This document shows, piece after piece, positions 9,005 to 17,599 of a stretch of 64,000 bases of DNA; position 1 is the first letter of the stretch; every line of letters begins with the position of its first letter. The DNA comes from Chryseobacterium geocarposphaerae (lineage in GTDB: Bacteria > Bacteroidota > Bacteroidia > Flavobacteriales > Weeksellaceae): positions 1,054,001-1,118,000 of the forward strand of contig NZ_PGFD01000001.1 of assembly GCF_002797535.1 (NCBI RefSeq), in the 5' to 3' direction. A program made the position numbers and the translations under genes. Under the pieces are notes generated by a model, which saw nothing but the letters and a program-made list of their open reading frames with translations, searched no databases and was not told the DNA's origin.

Positions 9005-9526
9005 ATGAAATTACCTAAACAAGAAAGACATATTATTAACAATTATGAATTGAAGAAAAATATATTCAGGCTAATTAATTTATTTACTGGATTTTCGGGT
9101 ATTCTAAACGATAGTCAAGGCTATATTGAAGACTTTAAGACCTCCAAGCTTTTTAATGATTATTCATATTTTTTTGAGGAAGAATTTTCAAAATTAATTT
9201 TAGAAATAGCTATAAATGCAAGAGTACTTGATGATTCAATAAAAGCACATAATGGTAAAAAGGATTTAAATGTTTTTAACGGGATTGAAATGATGGGAAT
9301 AATAGATGAAGACATATTTTATTCACCACGAGAAGCTATTAATAAAATAATTCATGCTGATTATGTATCCCATGATATAAGACATGATGATACTAATCCT
9401 TACTATATGCCAAGTCTTCAAGTAATTGGTAATAAAGGTAAAAATCAATGGTTGGGCGAAATTTTCTTATTACCACTCTGTAAAGTTTTGTATGATTTTG
9501 CTTGTGAAAATGATTTACCTAAATAA
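9005..9526 (+). CDS. Hypothetical protein, orphan
   Basis: Encodes 173 hydrophilic residues without signal peptide or membrane segment. It is rich in Asn, Lys, Ile and Asp, and I recognise no domain. Features that might matter are the motif ADYVSHDIRHDD (several His/Asp residues, about 118-129) and a largely helical N-terminal half. The coding region is noticeably more A+T-rich than rpoD next to it, with many ATT/AAT/TTA codons, which may point to a recent arrival. It stands alone between two terminators or weak spacers. That it is translated is inferred only from the intact frame. Confidence 0.55.
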   Translation: MKLPKQERHIINNYELKKNIFRLINLFTGFSGILNDSQGYIEDFKTSKLFNDYSYFFEEEFSKLILEIAINARVLDDSIKAHNGKKDLNVFNGIEMMGIIDEDIFYSPREAINKIIHADYVSHDIRHDDTNPYYMPSLQVIGNKGKNQWLGEIFLLPLCKVLYDFACENDLPK

Positions 9527-9656
9527 AATTTGGTAATAATTTACAAATGAATTTCAAACAATTATTTAAATAAATAAAAAATAATTAAAATAAGTGTAAC
9601 CTTTTTACCTCTTGATACGTATAATATATAGTAACTCTTTTTTGAGGAAAAAATAG

Positions 9657-10523
9657 ATGAGACAATTAAAAATCACTAAGCAGGTTACCAACAGGGAAAC
9701 TGCTTCATTAGACAAGTATTTGCAGGAAATTGGTAAAGTTGAACTAATCACTGCGGACGAAGAAGTAGAATTGGCACAAAGAATCCGTGCAGGCGATAGA
9801 GCAGCACTTGAAAAATTAATCAAAGCCAACCTTCGTTTCGTGGTTTCGGTTTCTAAACAGTACCAAAATCAGGGTCTTTCTTTACCCGATTTGATTAATG
9901 AAGGGAATTTAGGACTTATGAAAGCGGCAAAAAGGTATGATGAAACAAGAGGTTTCAAATTTATCTCTTACGCGGTTTGGTGGATTCGTCAATCAATTTT
10001 ACAGGCTTTGGCTGAACAGTCAAGAATTGTAAGATTACCATTGAACAAAATCGGATCGATCAACAAGATTAACAAAGCATACGCTCACCTTGAGCAGGAA
10101 AATGAAAGACCACCTTCTCCGGAAGAATTGGCTGAAGTTCTTGACATGAGCGAGGAAGATATCAAGGAATCTATGAAAAACTCCGGTAGACACTTGTCTA
10201 TGGATGCACCTTTAGTAGAAGGTGAAGATTCTAATCTTTATGACGTATTACGTTCTGGAGAATCTCCAAGTCCGGATAAAGATCTAATGCTTGAATCTCT
10301 ACAAATCGAGATCGAAAGAGCATTGAATACTTTGACTCCAAGAGAGGCTGATTTGGTAAGATTATACTTTGGATTGAACGGAAAACACCCGATGACTTTA
10401 GAAGAAATCGGTGAGACTTTCGATCTTACAAGAGAGAGAGTTCGTCAGATCAAGGAAAAAGCGATCAAGAGATTGAAACACAATACCAGAAGTAAGATTC
10501 TAAAATCTTATTTAGGTAAATAA
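9657..10523 (+). CDS. rpoD: Primary sigma factor RpoD (sigma-ABfr type)
   Basis: Encodes 288 residues, the short Bacteroidota form of the housekeeping sigma factor, which lacks region 1.1. Region 1.2 spans about residues 16-47 ([20 protein letters not shown]). Region 2 follows with [17 protein letters not shown] (about 102-118), which melts and reads the -7 element, then region 3. Region 4 has a helix-turn-helix ending [18 protein letters not shown], which reads -33. This sigma type recognises TTTG/TAnnTTTG promoters, the same motif found in front of many genes in this window. It is monocistronic and followed by a hairpin terminator. Confidence 0.97.
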   Translation: MRQLKITKQVTNRETASLDKYLQEIGKVELITADEEVELAQRIRAGDRAALEKLIKANLRFVVSVSKQYQNQGLSLPDLINEGNLGLMKAAKRYDETRGFKFISYAVWWIRQSILQALAEQSRIVRLPLNKIGSINKINKAYAHLEQENERPPSPEELAEVLDMSEEDIKESMKNSGRHLSMDAPLVEGEDSNLYDVLRSGESPSPDKDLMLESLQIEIERALNTLTPREADLVRLYFGLNGKHPMTLEEIGETFDLTRERVRQIKEKAIKRLKHNTRSKILKSYLGK

Positions 10524-10544
10524 TTTTACGCAGGAATTTATTAG

Positions 10545-10567
10545 CGGAGTTTGATTTTCAGACTCCG
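10545..10567 (+). terminator. Terminator of rpoD
   Basis: Ten-bp stem CGGAGTTTGA / TCAGACTCCG (one G-U pair) with a 3-base loop, followed by nine T residues. Confidence 0.88.
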
Positions 10568-10609
10568 TTTTTTTTTGCAATAATTTTGAAATCAAATTAA
10601 AAGTATATT

Positions 10610-10694
10610 TGTCATTATGAACAGAGCAATGCGAAGTGAAGAATCTCAATCCGTGTTTAAAAATTTAACAGATTCCTCCTTCGTCGGAATGACA
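10610..10694. repeat. Palindromic interspersed repeat-like element
   Basis: An 85-bp stretch with imperfect terminal inverted repeats: the left end reads TGTCATTATGAACAGAGCAA then GAAGTGAAGAATCT. The right end, read on the other strand, is TGTCATTCCGACGAAGGAGG then AATCT. Shared blocks are TGTCATT, GAAG and AATCT. It lies between the rpoD terminator and a lipoprotein gene and codes for nothing obvious. Similar TGTCATTCCGA...GGAATCT palindromes are, to my knowledge, common intergenic repeats in Flavobacteriia. A related fragment appears inside the radical SAM gene at 29060-29090. Confidence 0.6.
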
Positions 10695-10711
10695 CTTTAA
10701 AAATAATAGCC

Positions 10712-11302
10712 ATGAAAAAAGCACTTCTTACCTCTACCTTTTTATTAATCATTTCTTGTGGTGAAAGTAGATTTGAAAATAAACCAACTGTAGAAAATAC
10801 TGTCGACAATACTGACTCTTCTATAAAAGGATCATTTTCAAGTCGATATGATGATAATATGATTGATAAAATTTATTCTGAACTTATTAAAAATGATAAA
10901 AAACTATCTACTCTTGATGATAGAATGCTAAAATCGTATGATCATCAAAGAAAAATTCTTGAATATTATAATGTTGTTCTTGACAAATCTGAAGATTATT
11001 ATCGAGATGCACATTATCAGACAAATAGTATTACCGACTCACTTTTAAAACATCAGCTTGAAAATCAAATTAACATGAATGCTGAAAAGTATGATGTAAA
11101 GATAAAAAATGTCAAAACCTTAATTTCCCAACTTACTACAAATTCTGAAAGAATAAACAATCTATATACAGCTTTCAAAATCAGAAAAACACTGCCCGAA
11201 ATCGAAAAATATCAGAATGCTCATCCTTTAAAAACCGATAGTTTAGAAACTTTCATCAAGAAGCAAAATCAGTTATTAAACGAACTGAAAAATTTAAAAT
11301 AA
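10712..11302 (+). CDS. Putative lipoprotein, coiled-coil, unknown function
   Basis: Encodes 196 residues with a lipoprotein signal (basic start, hydrophobic core, lipobox LIISC with Cys16) and then a polar linker rich in Asn/Thr/Asp. Residues about 50-196 are highly charged (Lys/Asp/Glu/Asn) with heptad-like Leu/Ile spacing, suggesting a long alpha-helical or coiled-coil domain. I know no family. The start lies 17 bases after the palindromic repeat element, so the repeat forms most of its upstream region. Confidence 0.72.
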   Translation: MKKALLTSTFLLIISCGESRFENKPTVENTVDNTDSSIKGSFSSRYDDNMIDKIYSELIKNDKKLSTLDDRMLKSYDHQRKILEYYNVVLDKSEDYYRDAHYQTNSITDSLLKHQLENQINMNAEKYDVKIKNVKTLISQLTTNSERINNLYTAFKIRKTLPEIEKYQNAHPLKTDSLETFIKKQNQLLNELKNLK

Positions 11303-11375
11303 TGAATTCAAATTTCAATGGTTGTAACCGGAAACAATATCACATATAGCTTTTAAAATATTCTGTATAAATAAA

Positions 11376-11405
11376 AAAGACTGCTTAAGTATTGAAGCAG
11401 TCTTT
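11376..11405 (-). terminator. Terminator of the multicopper oxidase gene
   Basis: Eleven-bp perfect stem AAAGACTGCTT / AAGCAGTCTTT with an 8-base loop. The minus-strand T-run follows, immediately past the stop at 11410. Confidence 0.85.
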
Positions 11406-11409
11406 GTAA

Positions 11410-14187
11410 TTAATAGGTTAAAGTAATTCCGGCTCCCCATCCCATTTCATTGTCATAGTTTCCGGAAACAGACAACCATTTCTGCAAGATATACCGTAAT
11501 CCTGTAGTGAATTCTCCATCAGAGTTTAAACTAAAATTCCCTCTTAATCTTCTGGAAAGCGGAATGTCTTCCCTACTCAATTCCAGTAAAACTTTTCCGT
11601 TTTGATCAACACTTGCATCAGCAGTCACCAACATAGGCAAAAGATATTGCATCCCGACTATAAAATTTGCTTTATTTTTAGAAGCTTTCTGTTGACCAAA
11701 CCAGCTTTTCTTTCCATGAAAATCCATTCCCATTTTTTCCGCCATTTGTCTTTCCATGATTTCATGATTCTTCTGAATTCTAAAACCGGCATAAGGTAAT
11801 GCCCATTGGAATTTCCCTAAGAATCTTCCAACTTTCACATTTCCTTCGAAATGATCAAAATCCCAGTTAGAATGAAATTCATTAAGGTTAGCCCATCTCG
11901 GTCCGAACATCGTCATTGTTTCTGCATGCATTTTATTCGACTGGAGATCCAACATAGCCATTGAACTGATCATTCTGTTATCTTTCAAAAAGCTTTTCCA
12001 TGCTAATTTTGTATTCGGAAGCTGCGGATTAGGCTTGGAATTTTCGTAACTGAAAATTCTTCCCATTCCAGCCATCATATGATATAAAATATGGCAGTGA
12101 AAAAACCAGTCACCATCCTGATTGGCCACAAACTCAATGGTATTGGTTTCCATCGGCATAATATCCACTACATTTTTAAGCGGTGAATATTCTCCTTTTG
12201 AATTAATTAACCTGAAATCGTGGCCATGAAGGTGCATCGGGTGGCGCATCATAGAATTATTATACATCGTAATTCTAAGAATTTCTCCTTTTTTAACCAG
12301 TATTTTATCTGTTTCGGTAACCGTTTTATTGTCTAATGTCCACAGATAATGGTTCATATTCCCTTCCAGGGTAAACTTCAGTTCACGAACATTTTCTGTC
12401 GGAAGAATTGTTTTTTCAGGGGATTTCAAGATATTATAAGACAATCTCTTTATCGGTTTTTCTTCCTGCATATTCATTCCTGAATGGCCAGAGTGGTCTT
12501 CCCCTTCTTTTTCTTTGGTTTTAATTCCCATCATTTCATTCATATGCTTCATGGTCATCTTTCTCTGAGTTTCGGAAAGCTCCGGATACATTACTTCATT
12601 CATATCCATCATCTGATTGCTCATCGTCATATTCATCGGCTTCATATTCCCGCTCATTTCCATCATTCCGTTCATCATTTTCATTCCTTCAAAAAGCTTT
12701 AGTCTAGGTAAATTCGGAGCTTCAATTCTTTCTCCGGAACCTAACCAAAGCGAGGCATGTCCAACCCTGTCTTCAGAAGTCGCACGAAATTCAAAGCTTT
12801 TATTCTCAGGAATCATCACTTCAATGTCATAGGTTTCGGAAACTCCGACAATCAGGCGGTCTACTTCAACAGGAACTACATCATTCCCATCATTTCCAAC
12901 CACTTTTATTTTCCCGCCTCCATAATTCAGCCAGAAATAAGTGGAAGAACCTCCATTAGCAACTCTCAACCGAACTTTATCTCCAGCTTTTAGGTGAGAA
13001 TAACCAGAACTGGGCTGTCCGTTGATGAGAAATTTATCATAATACACATCACTTACATCCATCGCCTCCATCCTTTTCCATTCATTCAGAGCCTTGGTTC
13101 CTAAGTTCCCGGATTTTATGGCTTCCCAATAACTTTGAACTGCATTTTTCTTGATGGCATACCAATCTGTATTGGCCATATGAAGCCGTCTCGCGATCTG
13201 CATGGGATTATCATCACTCCAATCCCCTAATAAGACCGGAATTTCTTTTGTATATTCTGTTTTAGGCTCTCCTTCTCTTTTTTGAAAAACCAGAATTCCA
13301 TTCATTCCGATCTGTTCTTGCAGACTTTCATGAGAGTGATACCAATAGGTTCCGTTTTGAGAAATTTTAAACTTATACAAATGTGTTTCTCCCGGCTCTA
13401 CAGGCTTGGTGGTCAAATAAGGAACTCCGTCATGTTCGTTGGGTAAAATCACTCCATGCCAATGAAATCCTGTATTTTCTTTCAGCATATTGTGAAGATA
13501 AATTTCTGCTGTATCCCCTTCTGTAAAATACAGTGTCGGTGCCTGCAGTTTTCCGTTCACGGCAATAGCTCTTCGATTTTTTCCTGTAAAATTGACAACC
13601 GTATCTTTTACATAGAGGTCATAACGCACAGTTCTTCCTCCAAAACTTACTTTTCCATTTTCTGAATTTCTTTTTAAAACAGCGTTTTTAATCTCAGATT
13701 CTGCTTGAGAATGATTTTCAAGTTCAACCAGATCCATTCCGCATTTCGGGCATTTTCCTGACTTTTCGGAAATCACTTCCGGATGCATTGGACAGGTATA
13801 TTTTTGAGACTGAGATTCAGATTTAGGTTGAGCTTGAATCTTTGGCTGTGGTAAAGCTTTATTCTGAATAGGCTTTGCGATATTTACTTTATCAGCTTTT
13901 TTTACCTTTTTAACATCAGCTTTATTCTCAACTTTTGCTTTCGCTTTATTTTTAATTTCCGTTGGCTTTCTTTCTGTTTTAGGCAAAGACTTAACCTGTG
14001 GTTTTGTAACAACTTTCGGCTTTACCACAACTGTTTTTTTTACCAGTGTCATTCCGCATTTCGGGCAGTCTCCCGGTTTTGAAGACACCACTTCAGGATG
14101 CATCGGACACGTATAATAAGTCTTTGTAGTTTGTGAAAAAGAGAAAACAGAGAACAAAAGCATCAGAAATAATATCAGCTTTTTCAT
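11410..14187 (-). CDS. copA: Multicopper oxidase CopA with two heavy-metal-binding modules and beta-rich tail
   Basis: 925 residues: signal peptide (1-19); a first metal-binding module YTCPMHPEVV...CPKCGM (about 26-50); a Lys/Pro/Ala-rich linker (50-128); a second module TCPMHPEVIS...CPKCGM (131-155); then a multicopper oxidase (about 180-720). Copper ligands are visible as HWHG (242-245), WYHSH (282-286), HPMHLHGHDF (649-658) and HCHILYHMMAGM (697-708). A Met/His-rich insert (501-572) resembles the Cu(I)-oxidase region of CueO/CopA. The last ~190 residues are beta-rich, end in LTY, and resemble CopB-type outer-membrane copper-resistance proteins. Expected role: periplasmic Cu(I) oxidation. 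The full domain order is longer than classical CopA (about 600 residues). Gene symbol by family, not experiment. Confidence 0.9.
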   Translation of the reverse strand: MKKLILFLMLLFSVFSFSQTTKTYYTCPMHPEVVSSKPGDCPKCGMTLVKKTVVVKPKVVTKPQVKSLPKTERKPTEIKNKAKAKVENKADVKKVKKADKVNIAKPIQNKALPQPKIQAQPKSESQSQKYTCPMHPEVISEKSGKCPKCGMDLVELENHSQAESEIKNAVLKRNSENGKVSFGGRTVRYDLYVKDTVVNFTGKNRRAIAVNGKLQAPTLYFTEGDTAEIYLHNMLKENTGFHWHGVILPNEHDGVPYLTTKPVEPGETHLYKFKISQNGTYWYHSHESLQEQIGMNGILVFQKREGEPKTEYTKEIPVLLGDWSDDNPMQIARRLHMANTDWYAIKKNAVQSYWEAIKSGNLGTKALNEWKRMEAMDVSDVYYDKFLINGQPSSGYSHLKAGDKVRLRVANGGSSTYFWLNYGGGKIKVVGNDGNDVVPVEVDRLIVGVSETYDIEVMIPENKSFEFRATSEDRVGHASLWLGSGERIEAPNLPRLKLFEGMKMMNGMMEMSGNMKPMNMTMSNQMMDMNEVMYPELSETQRKMTMKHMNEMMGIKTKEKEGEDHSGHSGMNMQEEKPIKRLSYNILKSPEKTILPTENVRELKFTLEGNMNHYLWTLDNKTVTETDKILVKKGEILRITMYNNSMMRHPMHLHGHDFRLINSKGEYSPLKNVVDIMPMETNTIEFVANQDGDWFFHCHILYHMMAGMGRIFSYENSKPNPQLPNTKLAWKSFLKDNRMISSMAMLDLQSNKMHAETMTMFGPRWANLNEFHSNWDFDHFEGNVKVGRFLGKFQWALPYAGFRIQKNHEIMERQMAEKMGMDFHGKKSWFGQQKASKNKANFIVGMQYLLPMLVTADASVDQNGKVLLELSREDIPLSRRLRGNFSLNSDGEFTTGLRYILQKWLSVSGNYDNEMGWGAGITLTY

Positions 14188-14289
14188 AATATTTCGAACT
14201 TTTACAAAAGCTGTATAGTTATTTTAGAAATTAAAGTCAATTCTAAATAAAACTATACAACTTATTATTTTTTAAGTAAAATAGATCAA

Positions 14290-14763
14290 TTATTTAATCT
14301 CTGACTTTACACTTCCACAAGACAGCATAGAGCTTCCGTAGTAAGGATTCATGATTTTCTTTTCATCGCTCAGCCAGCTTCCGTCTGCCATAGGGCAATA
14401 TTGAACATAGATAGGATTCTCAGATAACTTAAACTCTTTGGTAAGAGCAATCATATTATCAGAAAGATTGAAGAAAGTTTCTCTTTGAGTGTTTATATTT
14501 CTTGCTTCAGAAATAGCAGTAGCATCTTTTCTAAGGATATTCAGATTTCCTTCAGAAACCTGTTTGTAATCAATTGCTGAAGCTGTTTTAATGAATTCTG
14601 AAGCCGCTTTTGAGGTCTTGTCTGCATCATCCGAAGCCAACGCTGATTTTATAGCAATATAATTCTGGTAAAGCTTGGAAACCTGAGCGTCTTTTTTAGA
14701 TTGTGCCGAAAGGGAAACGATTGAGAATAAAGATAATGCTGCTGTAATGATATATTTTTTCAT
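14290..14763 (-). CDS. DUF3347 domain-containing exported protein
   Basis: Encodes 157 residues with a Sec signal peptide (cleavage near SLSAQ) and a helical domain (about 25-120) followed by the conserved C-terminal motif YVQYCPMADGSWLS and a late Cys in MLSCGSVKSEI. This fits DUF3347, a periplasmic domain repeatedly found beside copper and other metal-efflux genes. The YCPMA motif, Cys plus Met, could bind Cu. It lies between the HYC_CC_PP gene and copA on the same strand. A 13-base palindrome upstream (14807-14819) may be an operator. Confidence 0.82.
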   Translation of the reverse strand: MKKYIITAALSLFSIVSLSAQSKKDAQVSKLYQNYIAIKSALASDDADKTSKAASEFIKTASAIDYKQVSEGNLNILRKDATAISEARNINTQRETFFNLSDNMIALTKEFKLSENPIYVQYCPMADGSWLSDEKKIMNPYYGSSMLSCGSVKSEIK

Positions 14764-14867
14764 TGTATTAAATTTTAGAATTAATTTTTTAAGGATAGAA
14801 TTGTAATCGCATTATGCGACAGATCATGTCGTTCATCATGATAAGAGTATCAAACGACTGACGAATT

Positions 14868-15245
14868 CTAAATTCTAAAATTACAATGACTGATATAGAT
14901 AGGAACCGACCGGTTTTCCGGTGGTGCATTGATTTGAATCTGAGTAAATTTTGTTACCGAAAAAGATCGATCCGGAAAGAAAAATTCATGATGTTGAACT
15001 TCCGGCATCTGCTTTAAGAAATCAATTTTAAGAAAATCTGATTTTTGGGAATCGTCAACTTTTACTACTTTGATTTCGGTTTTGCAACAGTCTTTTTTGG
15101 TTTTAACTCCACATTTACTGCAGATATCATCAACCTTTTGACTTATAGAAGCCAACTCCTTCATACAATAATGTACACTGAAAACTGCCCCGGAAGAAAA
15201 GCCGAAGTAGAAAACAGAAAACAATATTGCCAGAAATTTTTTCAT
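14868..15245 (-). CDS. HYC_CC_PP family protein
   Basis: Encodes 125 residues. The protein has an N-terminal hydrophobic segment (about 5-25) and the naming motifs of the family: HYC right after it, a C-x-x-C (DICSKCGV), an adjacent CC (KKDCCKTE) and a PP (INAPPENRSV), with one more Cys near the end (ISHCNFRI). The Cys-rich exported form and the neighbouring DUF3347 and CopA genes suggest metal (copper) binding. Function is not established for the family. A consensus -7 element lies only five bases upstream of the ATG. Confidence 0.82.
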   Translation of the reverse strand: MKKFLAILFSVFYFGFSSGAVFSVHYCMKELASISQKVDDICSKCGVKTKKDCCKTEIKVVKVDDSQKSDFLKIDFLKQMPEVQHHEFFFPDRSFSVTKFTQIQINAPPENRSVPIYISHCNFRI

Positions 15246-15250
15246 TGAGA

Positions 15251-15258
15251 CAAAGTTA
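15251..15258 (-). promoter_or_regulatory. -7 promoter element TAACTTTG before the HYC_CC_PP gene
   Basis: The plus strand reads CAAAGTTA, which is TAnnTTTG on the minus strand. It ends five bases before the ATG at 15245, so the transcript would start at or next to the start codon: a very short leader or a leaderless mRNA. It is probably the head of the HYC_CC_PP-DUF3347-copA group. Confidence 0.5.
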
Positions 15259-15320
15259 AAAATATCTTCAACATAAAGGTTATAGAATTTTGTATAGTTG
15301 TTATAAAATTCAGAAAAGAA

Positions 15321-15348
15321 AAAAGCTTCTGAATTATCAGAAGCTTTT
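15321..15348 (-). terminator. Terminator of the TonB-dependent receptor gene
   Basis: Perfect 12-bp stem AAAAGCTTCTGA / TCAGAAGCTTTT with a 4-base loop. It lies directly past the receptor stop and separates it from the copper genes downstream. Confidence 0.88.
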
Positions 15349-15351
15349 AAT

Positions 15352-17556
15352 TTATAATTTAAATTCTAATTTAACATTAAAGAACCTTCCTGTAAGACGC
15401 ACCGGAACCGGATACATCAGGTTGGAATTATAATCCGTAATCCATTGATTGGCAACCGTATTGTTAATATTAAAGGCATTGAAAACCTGAACACCCAATG
15501 TCAACTCTTCGAAATTACTCCAGAAACCGTATGTTTTTTTATTGTCTTTTCTATCGATAAATACTTTAGAAAGTCCAAGATCTACCCTTTTATAGGAAGG
15601 AAGTGTATTCTGATATTGATAAGGATCCGTAAATACCGGAGCTCCGTTTGGCAATCCCATTGCATAGACCAAAGTAAGATTTACACGCATGGAAGGAAAT
15701 TTCGGCATATAATCCTGGTAGAACATCGCAAATCTCAGCCTTTGATCTGTAGGTCTCGGAATATTTCCTCTGCCGTCAATGTTTTCATAAGCTCTTGCAT
15801 AACTTGCAGACAGCCAAGAGTCTATACCGGGAACAAATTCACCATATAATCTGGTATCAATTCCGTATGCATAGCCCGAAGCATTGTTCTGACCTGAATA
15901 ACGGATTCTGACATTATCCATATAATAAGGGATAAGGTTATCCATTTTCTTATAATAAAGTTCTGTAGTCAGCTTAAATGGCCGGTCATACATCTCAAAT
16001 TCGTAATCATTTGCCAATACAAGTTGTATGGAACGCTGAGATTTTATATCAGCATTAAAATTACCGTCTAAGTCTTTAATTTCTTTATAAAAAGGAGACT
16101 GGTAATAAATCCCTCCATTGACTTTGAACAACATATCGGAATCCCAGTCAGGTTTTATGGCAAACTGGAATCTTGGAGAAAAAATAGTTTCTTTATTAAA
16201 GCTCCAATTGGCCACTCTTGCTCCTACATTTACAAATACCTTACTGCTTCCCCAATAGAATTTCTGAGAATACTGTGCATAAGCAGACAATCTTGTCGGC
16301 TCAATATGATTTCTTCCTGCTATACTGTAAAACAGCTCAAGATCACCTTCATTCATTCTTGGGTTAAGAATATTAGCAGGTCTTGGAATACTGTATCCTG
16401 CGGAATCCACCAGCTTCCATTCACTGGTAAGGTCTTTCAGATTTTCTTTTTCATATTTAAACCCAATTTCAAAATCAGAATTTACATTCGGTGAAAATTT
16501 TGCCCGGAATTGGGTTCCATAGGTTCTTACAAAAAGATCATTTCTTGCGTTTTCAATCTGACCTCCTACATCATAGGAAACAACAGGAGCTCCCGTTGAT
16601 GGGTCAAAAGTCTGAAGTTCGTATTGAGAGTGTATCGTATAATATTCTTTTTCCCTGTTCTGATAAGAAAAGGTATCTAAGGTAAACCTCCATTTATCCG
16701 ATGGTTTGTAGTTCATAGAGAACGTTCCCATCATATTTTTATACATGTCCTCTTCTCTTCCAGCATATCCAATGTTTACGGTAATAGGCTGCTGAAGACT
16801 CCCGAAGGTTACACTTTTTGCCTTAGGAATCATTTCGTAATCATTTTTAGAATAGTATCCTATGAATGAAAGTGAAAATTTATCGCTGATATGATAGTTG
16901 ATATAAGACTGAAAGTCCCAGTAACTAGGATTAAAATCTGTATCTTCATTTAAAGTATTCAATACCAGATTGGTATTTCTGTACCTTCCTGAAAATAAAG
17001 CGGTCAGTTTTTTATTCTTTGAAGCTAAACCTGCTGTCAATCTTCCTCCGATAAGACTGGCTTCTCCTGAAAGCTCAAGCTTTTTGGGTTCTCTGTAATA
17101 GATGTTCAAGGCAGAAGACATTTTATCTCCATATCTCGCCTCAAAACCTCCTGCTGAGAAATTAACCGTGGAAACCATATCCGGATTAATAATACTCATC
17201 CCTTCCTGCTGAGAATTTCTGATCAGAAAAGGACGGTAAATTTCAATATCATTAATGTAGATAAGGTTTTCATCATAGTTTCCACCACGCACCATATATT
17301 GGGAAGAAAGCTCTGTATTGGAGTTTACGGAAGGTAGGGTTTTAAGAATCCCTTCAATCCCTCCTGAAATACTCGCCACATTCTGAGCGTCTTTTGCTGA
17401 TATTTTTACAGCGGAAAGGTCGGTTGTTTTTCCTGTCTGCCTCTGGAAAACGACTTCTTCAATATTGGTAACTCTAGTTGTTGTGTCTTTTTTCTTGGCC
17501 TGAGAAAATACAAATAGAGGAGCCACTAAGCTCAATGGTAAAACTAGTTTTTTCAA
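15352..17556 (-). CDS. TonB-dependent outer-membrane receptor
   Basis: 734 residues with a signal peptide (MKKLVLPLSLVAPLFVFSQA). A plug domain (about 30-160) contains SISGGIEGILKTLPSVNSN, YMVRGGNYDENLIYINDIEI and NFSAGGFEARYGDKMSSALN. A beta-barrel follows to a C-terminus ending NVKLEFKL. It lacks the N-terminal carboxypeptidase-like domain common in SusC-type receptors, and no SusD partner is near, so it is more like a siderophore or metal receptor than a glycan porin. The substrate cannot be told from sequence. Neighbouring copper genes make copper or another metal possible, but a terminator separates them. kdsA lies 43 bases upstream on the same strand. Confidence 0.88.
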   Translation of the reverse strand: MKKLVLPLSLVAPLFVFSQAKKKDTTTRVTNIEEVVFQRQTGKTTDLSAVKISAKDAQNVASISGGIEGILKTLPSVNSNTELSSQYMVRGGNYDENLIYINDIEIYRPFLIRNSQQEGMSIINPDMVSTVNFSAGGFEARYGDKMSSALNIYYREPKKLELSGEASLIGGRLTAGLASKNKKLTALFSGRYRNTNLVLNTLNEDTDFNPSYWDFQSYINYHISDKFSLSFIGYYSKNDYEMIPKAKSVTFGSLQQPITVNIGYAGREEDMYKNMMGTFSMNYKPSDKWRFTLDTFSYQNREKEYYTIHSQYELQTFDPSTGAPVVSYDVGGQIENARNDLFVRTYGTQFRAKFSPNVNSDFEIGFKYEKENLKDLTSEWKLVDSAGYSIPRPANILNPRMNEGDLELFYSIAGRNHIEPTRLSAYAQYSQKFYWGSSKVFVNVGARVANWSFNKETIFSPRFQFAIKPDWDSDMLFKVNGGIYYQSPFYKEIKDLDGNFNADIKSQRSIQLVLANDYEFEMYDRPFKLTTELYYKKMDNLIPYYMDNVRIRYSGQNNASGYAYGIDTRLYGEFVPGIDSWLSASYARAYENIDGRGNIPRPTDQRLRFAMFYQDYMPKFPSMRVNLTLVYAMGLPNGAPVFTDPYQYQNTLPSYKRVDLGLSKVFIDRKDNKKTYGFWSNFEELTLGVQVFNAFNINNTVANQWITDYNSNLMYPVPVRLTGRFFNVKLEFKL

Positions 17557-17599
17557 AAGAAATGTTTTAGAATTTCTAAAATTAATATTTTTTTGACAA

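Noticed and set aside
12484..13665. Several plus-strand frames of 69-78 residues rich in His or Phe
   Set aside because: They are shadows of the multicopper oxidase gene, caused by its Met/His-rich coding sequence.
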